Shown piece after piece: positions 50,876-59,741 of a stretch of 64,000 nucleotides of DNA. The notes beneath the pieces were generated by a model, which was given only the letters and a program-made list of their open reading frames with translations, was not told where the DNA came from and ran no database searches. Each line of letters starts with the position of its first letter. Position 1 is the stretch's first letter. Source of the DNA: Pantoea sp. At-9b. Lineage in GTDB: Bacteria; Pseudomonadota; Gammaproteobacteria; Enterobacterales; Enterobacteriaceae. A program made the position numbers and the translations under genes. The stretch covers positions 254,112 to 318,111 of the forward strand of contig NC_014841.1 in the NCBI RefSeq assembly GCF_000175935.2, written 5' to 3'.

Positions 50876-51542
50876 TTTTTCTCTCCAGACGCTTACCGAG
50901 ACGCGATAACGGATAAGACACAATGAAATACAGCATCAGGACCACGGCATAGACTAACGTGGCCGAATAACCTTTATCCGACAGGATTTTGCTGGCGGAG
51001 GTGAGTTCCATCACGCCAATCTGCGAGGCCAGCGTCGTGTCCTTGATGTACATAACGAAGAAGCTAAAAGTCGGTGGGATCACCACCGTCAGGGACTGCG
51101 GAATGATCACGTAACGCAGCGTTTGCAAATAGGAAAAGTTCAGCGTCACCGCCGCTTCCCACTGGTTATGGTGCACCGACTCCAGTCCGCTACGGATGAT
51201 CTCGCCAAGGTAGGCTGCCGCGATAATACATACGCTGATCAGCGCCACGGTAAAGGTGGAGAAGCGCAGGCCGGAATACTGGCTGATAAAAAACACCAGA
51301 AATAACGTCACCAGGAATGGAATACGCCGGAAGATAAAGAAGTAAACATGCACCACACCGCGCAGTGGCGACAACAGCGCCGCTTTGGTGTTAATCGTGA
51401 CCGCCAGCACAAAGCCCGCGAGAAAACCGATCAGGCAGCCAAACGCCGACAGCGCCAGCGTAATGCCTAACCCCTGCAATAATAACAACAGGTTGTAATA
51501 CGAAAACAAACCCGTGATTTCCGACCAGTCAACGTAGCTCAT
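50853..51542 (-). CDS. ABC transporter permease, amino-acid type (1)
   Basis: A 229-residue HisM/GlnP-like permease with about five membrane helices and the EAA-type loop in YLGEIIRSGLESVHHNQWEAAVTLNFSYLQTLRYVIIPQSL. It overlaps both the ATPase gene and the other permease gene (TGATG). Confidence 0.9.
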   Translation of the reverse strand: MSYVDWSEITGLFSYYNLLLLLQGLGITLALSAFGCLIGFLAGFVLAVTINTKAALLSPLRGVVHVYFFIFRRIPFLVTLFLVFFISQYSGLRFSTFTVALISVCIIAAAYLGEIIRSGLESVHHNQWEAAVTLNFSYLQTLRYVIIPQSLTVVIPPTFSFFVMYIKDTTLASQIGVMELTSASKILSDKGYSATLVYAVVLMLYFIVSYPLSRLGKRLERKIATARHH

Positions 51543-52210
51543 CAAAATACCCCTGTTCTGGCACGGAAAAGAAACCGCCCCATAATGGCGAGGGCAAAGG
51601 TGGCGACGATGGTGATCGCGATATAAATCACCGCAGCCACGGAGAAGGATTCCACGGACAAATAGGTTTGCGAACTCAGGTTATAGGTACGGCCAGTGAG
51701 TTCTTCGACACCAAACATCGAGGCCATCGAGGTGCCCAGCGTCATCACAATGAACTGGTTGGAGAGCGGTCGAAACATCACCTTAATGACATGCGGCAGG
51801 ATGACGTAACGGATGATCTGCACGCGGGAAAAGCCCAGCACTTCCGCCGCTTCAATCTCCATGCGACGGACCGAATCAAAACCCGCCCGCTGGATTTCAC
51901 ATAAATACGCCCCGGCATTGAAGGTGGCACCGATCAGCACCGCAGTGAACGGCGACAGCAAAATGCCCACTTCCGGCAGGGCAAAAAACAGAAAGTAGAT
52001 CTGCACCAGTTGCGGGGTATTGGTGGCAAACACCACATAGGCGTTAATACATTTGCCCGCCAGTTTAGGACCATAGCGCAGGATGCTGGTACAGATCATC
52101 GCAATCACCATACCAAAGGCGAACGCCAGTACTGCCAGTTGCAGGCTGATCCAGGCACCGCCCAACAGGTAAGGCAGTTGATCAAGAATGGGGAAAAAAT
52201 TCAGGTTCAT
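51542..52210 (-). CDS. ABC transporter permease, amino-acid type (2)
   Basis: A 222-residue paralogous permease with the same loop (YLCEIQRAGFDSVRRMEIEAAEVLGFSRVQIIRYVILPHVI). I chose the ATG at 52210 (MNLNFFPILDQLPYLLGG), the usual beginning of the family; a TTG at 52225 is also open. Two different permeases point to a heterodimeric channel. Confidence 0.9.
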   Translation of the reverse strand: MNLNFFPILDQLPYLLGGAWISLQLAVLAFAFGMVIAMICTSILRYGPKLAGKCINAYVVFATNTPQLVQIYFLFFALPEVGILLSPFTAVLIGATFNAGAYLCEIQRAGFDSVRRMEIEAAEVLGFSRVQIIRYVILPHVIKVMFRPLSNQFIVMTLGTSMASMFGVEELTGRTYNLSSQTYLSVESFSVAAVIYIAITIVATFALAIMGRFLFRARTGVF

Positions 52211-52276
52211 CAGAACAACGCTCAATCGCTAAAGAGCGCCCCAAACTGCGGGCGCCCGATTAAATCAGAACGAAAC

Positions 52277-53095
52277 TCAGTATTTCGTCGGCGAGGCAGT
52301 TGGGTCATGCAACATGGCGTGACCAAACCATTTCTTCCAGCTGCTGCCGATAAAGCCTGATTTATGCAGCGCGGCAATCTCGGTATTTAACTTCTCGCGC
52401 AGCGCGGTGTTGCCTTTGCTGACGGCGATACAGTCGTAATCCACTTCAATCGGGTCATCCACCACATGCCACTTGGTAGGATATTTTTTGGTGTAATCCA
52501 GCATGAAATCGAGCACGTCGATCAGCGCATCCGCGCGGCCCTGCGCAATGGCGCGTACCGCATCCGGGTAGTTATCAAGGATTAACAGCTGGGCTTTAGG
52601 AATATTGTCCTGGATGTATTTGATCGGCGTGGTACCACGTACCTGAACCAGTTTGACCGCCGGGTCATTCAGGTCCTGCCATTTTTTGTACGGTTTTTTA
52701 TCGGTCGTCAGAATGCCCAGCACTTCGGTGTTAACCGGATCGGTGAAATCCACCACCTTCATGCGATCGTCGTTACGGGTCATTCCGCCCATCACCGCAT
52801 CAATTTTGTCCGACATGATAAAGGGCACGCGGTCATTCGATCCTACCGCCACCAGCTCCAGTTTCACCCCCATGGAATCGGCGATTTTCTTCGCTACCGT
52901 CGCATCAAAACCCGAGATCTGATTTTTATCGTCATACACCCCAAGCGGCGGAAGATTGGGGTTCACGCCGACGATCAGCGTTTTGGATTTCATGATCTCA
53001 TCCAGCGATCTGGCGTTGGCGGTTGCGGCACCCAACAGCGCGCTGGCGATACAACTCGCGATAACCAGCTTTCCTAACATACTAATTTTACTCAT
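52277..53095 (-). CDS. ABC transporter substrate-binding protein, family 3
   Basis: A 272-residue periplasmic binding protein with a signal peptide (LVIASCIASALLGAATANA) and SBP-family-3 blocks (LIVGVNPNLPPLGVYDDKNQISGFDATVAKKIADSMGVKLELV and DAVMGGMTRNDDRMKVVDFTDPV). The ligand should be an amino acid or a close derivative. It is the first gene of the leftward transport operon, divergent from the dehydrogenase operon, with palindromic sites in between. Confidence 0.92.
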   Translation of the reverse strand: MSKISMLGKLVIASCIASALLGAATANARSLDEIMKSKTLIVGVNPNLPPLGVYDDKNQISGFDATVAKKIADSMGVKLELVAVGSNDRVPFIMSDKIDAVMGGMTRNDDRMKVVDFTDPVNTEVLGILTTDKKPYKKWQDLNDPAVKLVQVRGTTPIKYIQDNIPKAQLLILDNYPDAVRAIAQGRADALIDVLDFMLDYTKKYPTKWHVVDDPIEVDYDCIAVSKGNTALREKLNTEIAALHKSGFIGSSWKKWFGHAMLHDPTASPTKY

Positions 53096-53161
53096 TATTT
53101 AACTCCCGGTGTCGTCTGATTGCTTACCCTGGTGTTGGCAAATGACCAACGATATAAACTT

Positions 53162-53198
53162 CGTATGCTTTACATATACGATTGGTATACGATACCAT
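53162..53198. promoter_or_regulatory. Two operator-like palindromes (GntR candidates)
   Basis: CGTAT...ATACG (53162-53180) and TGGTAT-ACG-ATACCA (53183-53197) lie between the divergent transport and dehydrogenase operons. GTATAC-type repeats also lie before the GntR gene (59428 onward). FadR-subfamily regulators often bind sites with a TATAC core, so shared autoregulation is likely. Confidence 0.65.
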
Positions 53199-53253
53199 GC
53201 CTTCCATCTTGTCAAGTCTCAATGAGCAGTTGTCGACCAAAAAGGGAGACGTT

Positions 53254-53538
53254 ATGCAGCACACTTCAGGGAAAAACGTCCGTTTCGTTTTTGACAATCA
53301 GGGATATCAGGCATTACCGGGCCAAAGCATTGCCGCCGCACTTTTTTCCAGCGGCGTCAAAACGTTACGCTTCAGTCCCCATCAACATCAGCCGCGCGGC
53401 ATGTTCTGCCTGATGGGTTCGTGTCAGGAGTGCTTGGTCATGGTGGAGGGTAAGCGGGTACTAGCTTGCAAAACTGAGGCCAGCGCGGATTTGATTGTTC
53501 ACTCTGTTCCGGATAGCGATCCTTATGAATCATTATGA
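53254..53538 (+). CDS. [2Fe-2S] subunit of an amino-acid/opine-type dehydrogenase
   Basis: A 94-residue ferredoxin-fold protein with cysteines in GMFCLMGSCQECLVMVEGKRVLACKT (Cys-x4-Cys-x2-Cys ... Cys), as in HcnA, opine oxidase and D-hydroxyproline dehydrogenase gamma subunits. The ATG at 53254 follows AAAGGGAGA; the open frame starts earlier. It is the first of three co-transcribed dehydrogenase genes and its end overlaps the next gene by 14 bp. Confidence 0.9.
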   Translation: MQHTSGKNVRFVFDNQGYQALPGQSIAAALFSSGVKTLRFSPHQHQPRGMFCLMGSCQECLVMVEGKRVLACKTEASADLIVHSVPDSDPYESL

Positions 53539-54940
53539 TCTGATCGTGTTAGGTGCCGGTCCGGCGGGAATTTCTGCGGCACTGCTGGCTTCAGCGAAAG
53601 GACTGCGGGTGGCGCTGTTCGACGAAAACGCCGCCGCCGGTGGACAGGTGTACCGTGCACCGATCATGCCCGACGCAAAAATGGATGGCGCTGAATTCAG
53701 GGCCGGAGAAACCTTGCGCGATGCCTTATCACGGAGCAAGGTGCGCCTCTTTTTGGGGCATGTGGTGTGGGCAGTCACCGGCGATTATCGTGTCGATGCC
53801 CTTGGGCCGGACGGTTCGGTTGCCTGCACCACCACAGTGCTACTGGTAGCAAGCGGCACCACCGAACGTGTCGTCCCGTTCGAAGGCTGGACATTACCGG
53901 GCGTGATCGGGCTGGCCGCCGCCACCATTCTGCTCAAATCGCAGCGTACCCTGCCGGGCAAAACCACGCTGGTGGCGGGATGTGGCCCCCTGTTGGTGGC
54001 GGTAGCGGGCAATACCCTCAAAGCAGGCGGTGACGTGAAGGCGATTGTCGATATCGCCGCACGCAGCGAATGGCTTGGTGTGGCTCCCGCCCTGTTGCGC
54101 CGTCCGGCGATTTTCAAGCAAAGCCTGGCGTATGGTCTGCCGATTCTACGCGCCAGAACCCCGGTGTATTCACGTCATACGCTGGTGAAAGTCAGTGCGC
54201 AGGGCGATCAGCTGCTGGCGGAGCTCGCCCCCTGTGACGCAGCGGCACGGCCTGTTGCCGGTGAAACGAAGAAAATTCTGGTGGATTGCGTTGCTGTCGG
54301 ACACGGCCTGACGCCTTCCAGCGATGTCACGCGTCTGCTGCATGCCAAACATCATTACTCACGCGAGGCCGGTGGCTGGATCGCCGAGACCGATGAAAAC
54401 GGTCAGACCAGCCGTGAACGGTTGTTTGTTGCCGGTGACGGTGCCGGTATTCGTGGTGCCGCTGCGGCCATTGAACAGGGTAAACGCGTCGGTTTGGCAT
54501 GTGTCGGTCTGATCCAGGGCAACGTCGGGTCAGCACCGGAAGCTGAAAGCCTCAGCAAAGCCTGGCAGCACGCCGCCCGCTTTGGGCAGAAAATGGCCGC
54601 CATGATGGCGCTGCGTGAAGGTCACGTGGAGAGCATCCCGCCGCAAACCGTGGTGTGCCGTTGCGAAGACGTGACGCGCGCGGAGATCGAGCAAGCCTGC
54701 GCAGCCGGTGCGCACGATGTTAACCAACTGAAAGCCTGGACGCGCTGCGGTATGGGGCCGTGCCAGGGGCGTACCTGTGGTGATATCGCCGCCGAACTGC
54801 TGGCAACCAAACTGGGCGTATCGCGAGAAACCGTGGGCATCTTCTCACCCCGCACCCCATTGCGCCCGCTTACCATCAGCGATATGACCGGCGACTATGA
54901 CTATGCGGATATCCCAATTCCTAAGGCGGCCCCACTGTGA
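53525..54940 (+). CDS. FAD/[2Fe-2S] dehydrogenase subunit (HcnB/opine-oxidase-like)
   Basis: A 471-residue flavoprotein. The FAD loop is LIVLGAGPAGISAALLA, a second nucleotide-binding loop TLVAGCGPLLVAVAG is recognisable, and a C-terminal BFD-like iron-sulphur block is present (VVCRCEDVTRAEIEQACAAG ... CGMGPCQGRTC). The layout equals subunit A/B of opine oxidases, HcnB, and the beta subunit of D-hydroxyproline dehydrogenase. It overlaps the preceding gene by 14 bp and the following one by 4 bp. Confidence 0.9.
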   Translation: MNHYDLIVLGAGPAGISAALLASAKGLRVALFDENAAAGGQVYRAPIMPDAKMDGAEFRAGETLRDALSRSKVRLFLGHVVWAVTGDYRVDALGPDGSVACTTTVLLVASGTTERVVPFEGWTLPGVIGLAAATILLKSQRTLPGKTTLVAGCGPLLVAVAGNTLKAGGDVKAIVDIAARSEWLGVAPALLRRPAIFKQSLAYGLPILRARTPVYSRHTLVKVSAQGDQLLAELAPCDAAARPVAGETKKILVDCVAVGHGLTPSSDVTRLLHAKHHYSREAGGWIAETDENGQTSRERLFVAGDGAGIRGAAAAIEQGKRVGLACVGLIQGNVGSAPEAESLSKAWQHAARFGQKMAAMMALREGHVESIPPQTVVCRCEDVTRAEIEQACAAGAHDVNQLKAWTRCGMGPCQGRTCGDIAAELLATKLGVSRETVGIFSPRTPLRPLTISDMTGDYDYADIPIPKAAPL

Positions 54941-56082
54941 CTTCATCACGCTTTGATGTCTGTATTGTCGGCGGCGGTGTCATGGGCTGCTCCACCGCGT
55001 TGTTCCTGGCAAAAGCCGGGATGCGCGTGGTGGTGGTGGAACGCAATGCCTTGTGCCGCAGTGCATCCGGCGTCAATGCCGGGACGCTCACGCTGCATAT
55101 GACCCGTGCCGCGCTGGTGCCCTACGCCATGAAAGCGTGGGAGATGTGGATGCGGCCGGAAACCTGGCTCGGCCAGGGCGTACTCGCGACCCATGCCCCC
55201 GGTTTATCGCTCGCCTTCACCGATGCTGAGGTGGCGATGCTGGAGGAACGTGCCGCAGCCCGGCGTGAGTATGGTGCGGATATCTCGGTGATTTCACCGC
55301 AGGCGGCGATGAACGTTGATCCGGGCATCAATGGATCCATCAAAGCGGCGGCCTTTTGTGAGATCGATGGCTTTGCCAGCGCCTATCTGACCGGACGCGC
55401 TTTCTATGCGGCGCTGCGTGAGGCTGGTGTCACCATCATCGAACAATTTTCCGTCGGCCATATTGAGCGGCTAAACGCCGGTTATCGCGTATCCAATGAC
55501 GATCGCAGCCAAACGATCGAGGCCAGCCGTCTGGTGCTGGCAGGCGGTGTGTGGCTGGAGCCGATGCTGGCGATGGTCGGCGTCACTATCCCGGTGAAAA
55601 CCCTGATCAACCAACTGATTGTCACGGAAAGAATGCCGCCCGTAATGCGCTCAGTACTGAGCATCGCCAATGGTTTGTTATCGATGAAGCAATTTGCCAA
55701 CGGCACCGTGGTGATTGGCGGTGGCTGGCAGGGTATCGGATCACGTGAGCTGGGCGGCCGGGAAACCATCCCCGAAAACCTGATCGGCAACCTGCGACTG
55801 GGGCAGCATGCCGTTCCGGCACTGGCTTCCGCCCGCGTCGCCCGTATCTGGCTGGGTCTGGAGTCGGAAACCGCAGACGCGATGCCGATGATTGGGCCAC
55901 TGGCACAACACCCGGATCTCTACGTCATTGGCTGCGTCCACTCCGGTTATACCAGCGGGCCTTATATGGGCAAGTTGCTGGCGCAGCAAATTTTAGGCAA
56001 GCAGCCAGAAATGCCGCTTTTTGATCCATCACGACTGCTGCCCACAGATGACCACGCAGTCGCATCCTTATCCAGAGGCTAA
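54937..56082 (+). CDS. FAD-dependent D-amino-acid/glycine-oxidase-like subunit
   Basis: A 381-residue DadA/glycine-oxidase-type flavoprotein with VCIVGGGVMGCSTALFLAKAGMRVVVVERN at the N-terminus, the SASGVNAGTL block, and the C-terminal GCVHSGYTSGPYMGKLLA. It begins at a GTG that overlaps the previous stop by 4 bp. It should be the substrate-oxidising subunit that works on an imino-acid or D-amino-acid, passing electrons to the two upstream subunits. Confidence 0.9.
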   Translation: MTSSRFDVCIVGGGVMGCSTALFLAKAGMRVVVVERNALCRSASGVNAGTLTLHMTRAALVPYAMKAWEMWMRPETWLGQGVLATHAPGLSLAFTDAEVAMLEERAAARREYGADISVISPQAAMNVDPGINGSIKAAAFCEIDGFASAYLTGRAFYAALREAGVTIIEQFSVGHIERLNAGYRVSNDDRSQTIEASRLVLAGGVWLEPMLAMVGVTIPVKTLINQLIVTERMPPVMRSVLSIANGLLSMKQFANGTVVIGGGWQGIGSRELGGRETIPENLIGNLRLGQHAVPALASARVARIWLGLESETADAMPMIGPLAQHPDLYVIGCVHSGYTSGPYMGKLLAQQILGKQPEMPLFDPSRLLPTDDHAVASLSRG

Positions 56083-56089
56083 TAATAAA

Positions 56090-57031
56090 ATGAAAGAGTT
56101 ACACCATTACCAGGGTGTGTATGCGGCAACGGTCTGTCCGATGGACGAGAGCGGCAGATACATTGATGAAGCAAGCCTGATCGCGCATTTACGTCAGGTC
56201 TCACAGGTGGCGGGCATTCGCGGGCTGTTAATTAACGGCCACGCCGGTGAAAACTTCGCGCTGTCGCGTGAGGAAAAACAACGGGTGGTGACGCTGGCGC
56301 GCCAGGTATGCCCGCCGGAAACACTGCTGGTAGCCGGTCTTAACGCCGAGGACAGTTTTGATGTCCAGGCGCAGGCTGACGATGCCAAAGCCGCCGGGGC
56401 CGATGCCATTTTGCTGTTCCCCCCCTACTCCTGGACACTTTCCACCGATGAGAAAACGGTACTGAATCACCACCGTATCGCCAACGCCAACGCGGCCTTA
56501 CCGATGATGTTGTACCAATCAGGGGTCAACAGCGGTGGCATGGCGTATCCCCCCGCGTTGTTGCAGCAACTGGTTTGCCTGCCCAACGTGGTAGCGGTGA
56601 AAGAAGGTAGCTGGGAAACCGCCACCTATGAGGCAAACCTGCGGCTGGTGCGTGAAGTTGCGCCACATGTGGCGGTGATGGCCTCAGGCGATGAACATCT
56701 GCTGACCTGTTTTGCCCTCGGCACCGATGGCAGCCTGGTCAGCCTCGCAGCGGTGGTGCCGGAGCTGGTGGTGGCACTGTACAACGCGATGCAGCAGCAA
56801 AACCTGGCGGAAGCACAGCGCCTGCATCAGTTTGTCTATCCGCTGGCGAAAGAGATTTACGGCACCTGGCCGGGCACGCACGCCAATGCCCGCCTCAAAG
56901 CCTGTCTGCATCTTGCCGGGCATCTTCCTCACGCCATGCCGCGCCCGCCGGTACCTGCCGTCGATGACGCGCAGCGTCAGCGGTTAGCGACAGCGCTGAC
57001 CTTTGCTCAATCCTTTACGGCTACCCCCTAA
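56090..57031 (+). CDS. Dihydrodipicolinate synthase-family lyase
   Basis: A 313-residue (beta/alpha)8 enzyme of the DHDPS/NAL superfamily. The Schiff-base lysine is in NVVAVKEGSW and the tyrosine in MLYQSG; RGLLINGHAGENFALSREEKQRVV is the phosphate/carboxylate-binding GxxGE-like block. I chose the ATG at 56090 over the longer frame from 56021, which overlaps the previous gene. In the hydroxyproline pathway a member of this family deaminates pyrroline-4-hydroxy-2-carboxylate after a three-subunit FAD dehydrogenase, so its place here is meaningful. The real substrate is not known. Confidence 0.85.
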   Translation: MKELHHYQGVYAATVCPMDESGRYIDEASLIAHLRQVSQVAGIRGLLINGHAGENFALSREEKQRVVTLARQVCPPETLLVAGLNAEDSFDVQAQADDAKAAGADAILLFPPYSWTLSTDEKTVLNHHRIANANAALPMMLYQSGVNSGGMAYPPALLQQLVCLPNVVAVKEGSWETATYEANLRLVREVAPHVAVMASGDEHLLTCFALGTDGSLVSLAAVVPELVVALYNAMQQQNLAEAQRLHQFVYPLAKEIYGTWPGTHANARLKACLHLAGHLPHAMPRPPVPAVDDAQRQRLATALTFAQSFTATP

Positions 57032-57049
57032 GCACAAGCGGAGACCAAC

Positions 57050-58474
57050 ATGACCAGTACCCTGATTCGCGGTGGGCGGATTATCACGGCGGTGGACGAT
57101 TATCACGCCGACATCCTGATCGAGAATGAAAAGATCGTCAGCATCGGCCTCAATTTGCAACCTGGTGCCAACTGCCAGGTGATTGAAGCCAGCGGCATGC
57201 TGCTGTTCCCCGGCGGCGTGGATTGCCATACCCACATGGAAAACACCTTTGGCCCGTCGGTCACTGCCGATAACTTTAAATCGGGCACCCGTTCGGCAGC
57301 CTATGGTGGCACCACCACCATTATCGACTTTGCCTTGCAGAACCACGGCACCAGCCCGTTGCAGGCCATTGAGCGCGCGCAATCGAAAGCGGATAACGTC
57401 GCCAGCATTGATTATGGCTTTCACGTCATCATCACCGAGGTGGATAAGCAGGTGCTGGAAGATATGCGCTACGCCATCCGTCATGAAGGCGTGTCCAGCT
57501 TCAAGATGTTTATGGCTTATCCGGGGACGGTGATGTCCGATGATGCGGCGATTTTCCAGGCGATGCGCATGGTTGGTCAGCATGGCGGCATGGTGGCGTT
57601 GCATGCGGAAAACGGCACCATCGTCGAATTGCTGATTCAGGAAGCGTTGGCACAGGGGCACACTTCACCGCGCCACCACGCCCTGACGCGTCCTGCGCTG
57701 CTGGAAGGGGAAGCAACCCATCGCGGCATCAAGCTGGCGGAACTGGCCGAAGCGCCGGTCTACTTTGTCCATCTTTCGGCAAAAGAAGCGTTGAAACATG
57801 TGGTGGAAGCACGTGACCTCGGCATTCCGGTGTTCGCGGAAACCTGCCCGCATTATCTGTTCTTTGATGAGTCTTCTTACGCTGACAGCGACGAATCCGA
57901 CAGCTTTGATGGCGCACGTTTCGTGATGAGTCCGCCGCTGCGCTCGAAAGAAGCGCAAAACGCACTGTGGACAGCGCTGAAAACCGATGATCTGCAACTG
58001 ATTTCCACCGACCACTGCCCGTATTGCATGAAGGAAGGTCACTTAGGAAAAATTAATCAGAAACCGCTGGGAGCCAACGATTTCTCCAAAATCCCGAACG
58101 GTGTACCCGGCGTCGAGACCCGTATGACGGTGGTGTATGACGGCGGCGTGCGCAGTGGCCGTATCTCACTCAATCGCTTCGTCGAGCTGATGTCCACGGC
58201 TCCGGCCAAGCTGTTTGGCCTGTTCCCGCAAAAAGGCACCATCGCGGTGGGCAGTGATGCCGATATCGTCATCTTTGATCCCAACGAAAAGCACACCATC
58301 AGCGCTGCGACCCAACACAGCGACGTAGATTTCACGCTGTTCGAAGGACACCAGGTGCAGGGCAAAGTGAAAAAAGTCCTGTTGCGCGGTGAGCTGTTGG
58401 TTAGCGATGATCAATGGGTGGGCAAAACCGGCCAGGGACGTTTTATCCCGCGCGGTGAAGTGGGTAAGTGGTAG
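57050..58474 (+). CDS. Dihydropyrimidinase / hydantoinase
   Basis: A 474-residue cyclic amidohydrolase: metal histidines in DCHTHMENTFG, the carboxylated lysine in SSFKMFMAYPG, later His in FVHLSAK and DHCPYC, all in family positions. It opens six- or five-membered cyclic diamides (dihydropyrimidines, hydantoins). It follows the DHDPS-type gene by 18 bp with its own RBS (GGAGACC). No beta-ureidopropionase or carbamoylase gene is in the window, so the product must be handled elsewhere. Confidence 0.93.
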   Translation: MTSTLIRGGRIITAVDDYHADILIENEKIVSIGLNLQPGANCQVIEASGMLLFPGGVDCHTHMENTFGPSVTADNFKSGTRSAAYGGTTTIIDFALQNHGTSPLQAIERAQSKADNVASIDYGFHVIITEVDKQVLEDMRYAIRHEGVSSFKMFMAYPGTVMSDDAAIFQAMRMVGQHGGMVALHAENGTIVELLIQEALAQGHTSPRHHALTRPALLEGEATHRGIKLAELAEAPVYFVHLSAKEALKHVVEARDLGIPVFAETCPHYLFFDESSYADSDESDSFDGARFVMSPPLRSKEAQNALWTALKTDDLQLISTDHCPYCMKEGHLGKINQKPLGANDFSKIPNGVPGVETRMTVVYDGGVRSGRISLNRFVELMSTAPAKLFGLFPQKGTIAVGSDADIVIFDPNEKHTISAATQHSDVDFTLFEGHQVQGKVKKVLLRGELLVSDDQWVGKTGQGRFIPRGEVGKW

Positions 58475-58483
58475 GAGAGCACG

Positions 58484-58702
58484 ATGCCTTACTATGACTA
58501 TCTCTGTTCCGACTGCGGCGCATTTGAATTGCGCCGTTCGGTAGCAGCGCGCGATGAACCCGCGCCCTGCCCAATCTGCCAGAAAAACGCCGAGCGAAAA
58601 GTCAGTTTTCAACCGGTGTTGCTGCGCAGTAAACCGGGCGCGGAAGTGCGCAACCCGTTGCATGTTGAGGGGTGTCCTTGCTGTCCCGGCGCCATTAAAT
58701 AA
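58484..58702 (+). CDS. FmdB-family zinc-ribbon protein
   Basis: A 72-residue protein with a single zinc ribbon (YDYLCSDCGAFELRRSVAARDEPAPCPICQKN, CxxC-CxxC) and a C-terminal pair of Cys (GCPCC). Family members often accompany amidases and hydantoinases such as the formamidase operon in which FmdB was named, and may help metal loading or regulate. It lies 9 bp after the dihydropyrimidinase gene. Confidence 0.85.
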   Translation: MPYYDYLCSDCGAFELRRSVAARDEPAPCPICQKNAERKVSFQPVLLRSKPGAEVRNPLHVEGCPCCPGAIK

Positions 58703-58744
58703 GCGGCTGACAGGGTATGCGTCTGACGCATACCCTTGCTGCGA

Positions 58745-59395
58745 TTAATTGCCTTCAGTGATCCGTTTCAGCACAAAGGCTGACAGATTTCTGATATGCG
58801 TTCTGACTGCCTGGCTGGCTGCGACGGCATCCCCGCTTTTCCACGCAGTGAGAATCGCCAGATGTTCGGCACGATCTTCTTCGATACGGTTGAAAGGTGT
58901 GATCAATTCGAACATGCGACTCTGAGTACGTGCCTGCTCAATCATCCGCGCCAGCACCGCATTCCCGGAGTGCTGGGCGAACAACGTATGCACGATATCA
59001 TCGACATCCCAGTAGGCTTGTTCTGGCTGGCCTGGCGAAAGCGCCTGAACCTGCTCGGCGAGCTGATTGATCACATCAGGTTCAATCTTGTTGATCGACA
59101 GCGCGATGGCTTCGGTTTCCAACAACTCTCGCACTTTCATGATCTGAAAATATTCCTGCGCGCTGATAAAGCGCACGGAATAAGAACGAGCGCTCGACCT
59201 GACCAGCAATCCCTCACCTTCGAGTCGCAACAACGCTTCACGCAGCGGGGTACGGGAAATATTGAGTTCTTCAACCAGTCGCCCTTCAACCACCGCCCCG
59301 CCGCTGCGCAGGGTCTTTTCCAGGATCATCCGGCGCAGCGTCTGGTAGGCCAGTTCACCTAACTTTTCTGCAGAGGCTTGTTTTACTGAGGTCAC
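58745..59395 (-). CDS. GntR-family regulator, FadR/FCD subfamily
   Basis: A 216-residue regulator with an N-terminal winged helix (YQTLRRMILEKTLRSGGAVVEGRLVEELNISRTPLREALLRLEGEGLLVRSS) and a C-terminal all-helical FCD sensor domain (about 80-215) with the metal-type histidines of this subfamily (VHTLFAQHSGN). It is convergent with the FmdB-like gene. The likely targets are the ABC operon, the dehydrogenase operon and itself through the GTATAC-type repeats. Confidence 0.9.
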   Translation of the reverse strand: MTSVKQASAEKLGELAYQTLRRMILEKTLRSGGAVVEGRLVEELNISRTPLREALLRLEGEGLLVRSSARSYSVRFISAQEYFQIMKVRELLETEAIALSINKIEPDVINQLAEQVQALSPGQPEQAYWDVDDIVHTLFAQHSGNAVLARMIEQARTQSRMFELITPFNRIEEDRAEHLAILTAWKSGDAVAASQAVRTHIRNLSAFVLKRITEGN

Positions 59396-59741
59396 TTGCT
59401 ACTCACCCTAAAGACATTTACTGGAAAGTATACAATACGTGTACGATTGAAAAAAGCAGTAAAGTCTGAGAATTAGCAGAGCCGACAAACTCAGCATTGA
59501 GGAAAAAACCGTCATCGCGTGAAGTTGATTTTCACATCGGTTACGGAGATACGTGCCGGTGGGATTGGCGTGGATCAGTTCGGTCATGAATTTATCGGAA
59601 AATTAACGTTTTCGTTGAAATCCGCCTTTTCAGTAGTGAATTTTTTTTACCGTTACCCTTTTCATGCTCCTCTTCTTAACGTTTTCGCGCTAAATTGAGA
59701 TATTGATATCATTTTCGCGCTGTTGTTAGGGGATTTGGGCG
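59396..59741. other. Intergenic region with GntR-type site
   Basis: GTATAC (59428-59433) and a second GTGTAC (59441 onward) lie about 35 bp before the GntR start, probably an operator. The rest is AT-rich and must carry the Fic promoter; AGGGGATTTGGGCG before 59742 gives the Fic ribosome site. No gene is supported. Confidence 0.55.

Noticed and set aside
53254..56082. Hydrogen cyanide synthase (hcnABC)
   Set aside because: Order and sizes match HcnABC, but the DHDPS-type lyase, importer and hydantoinase alongside point to catabolism. The same trio layout occurs in opine and D-hydroxyproline dehydrogenases.
59520..59640. Short plus-strand frame reading VTEIRAGGIGVDQFGHEFIGKL as a dehydrogenase remnant
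   Set aside because: It is too short and has no recognisable motif; it was not strong enough to call a pseudogene.
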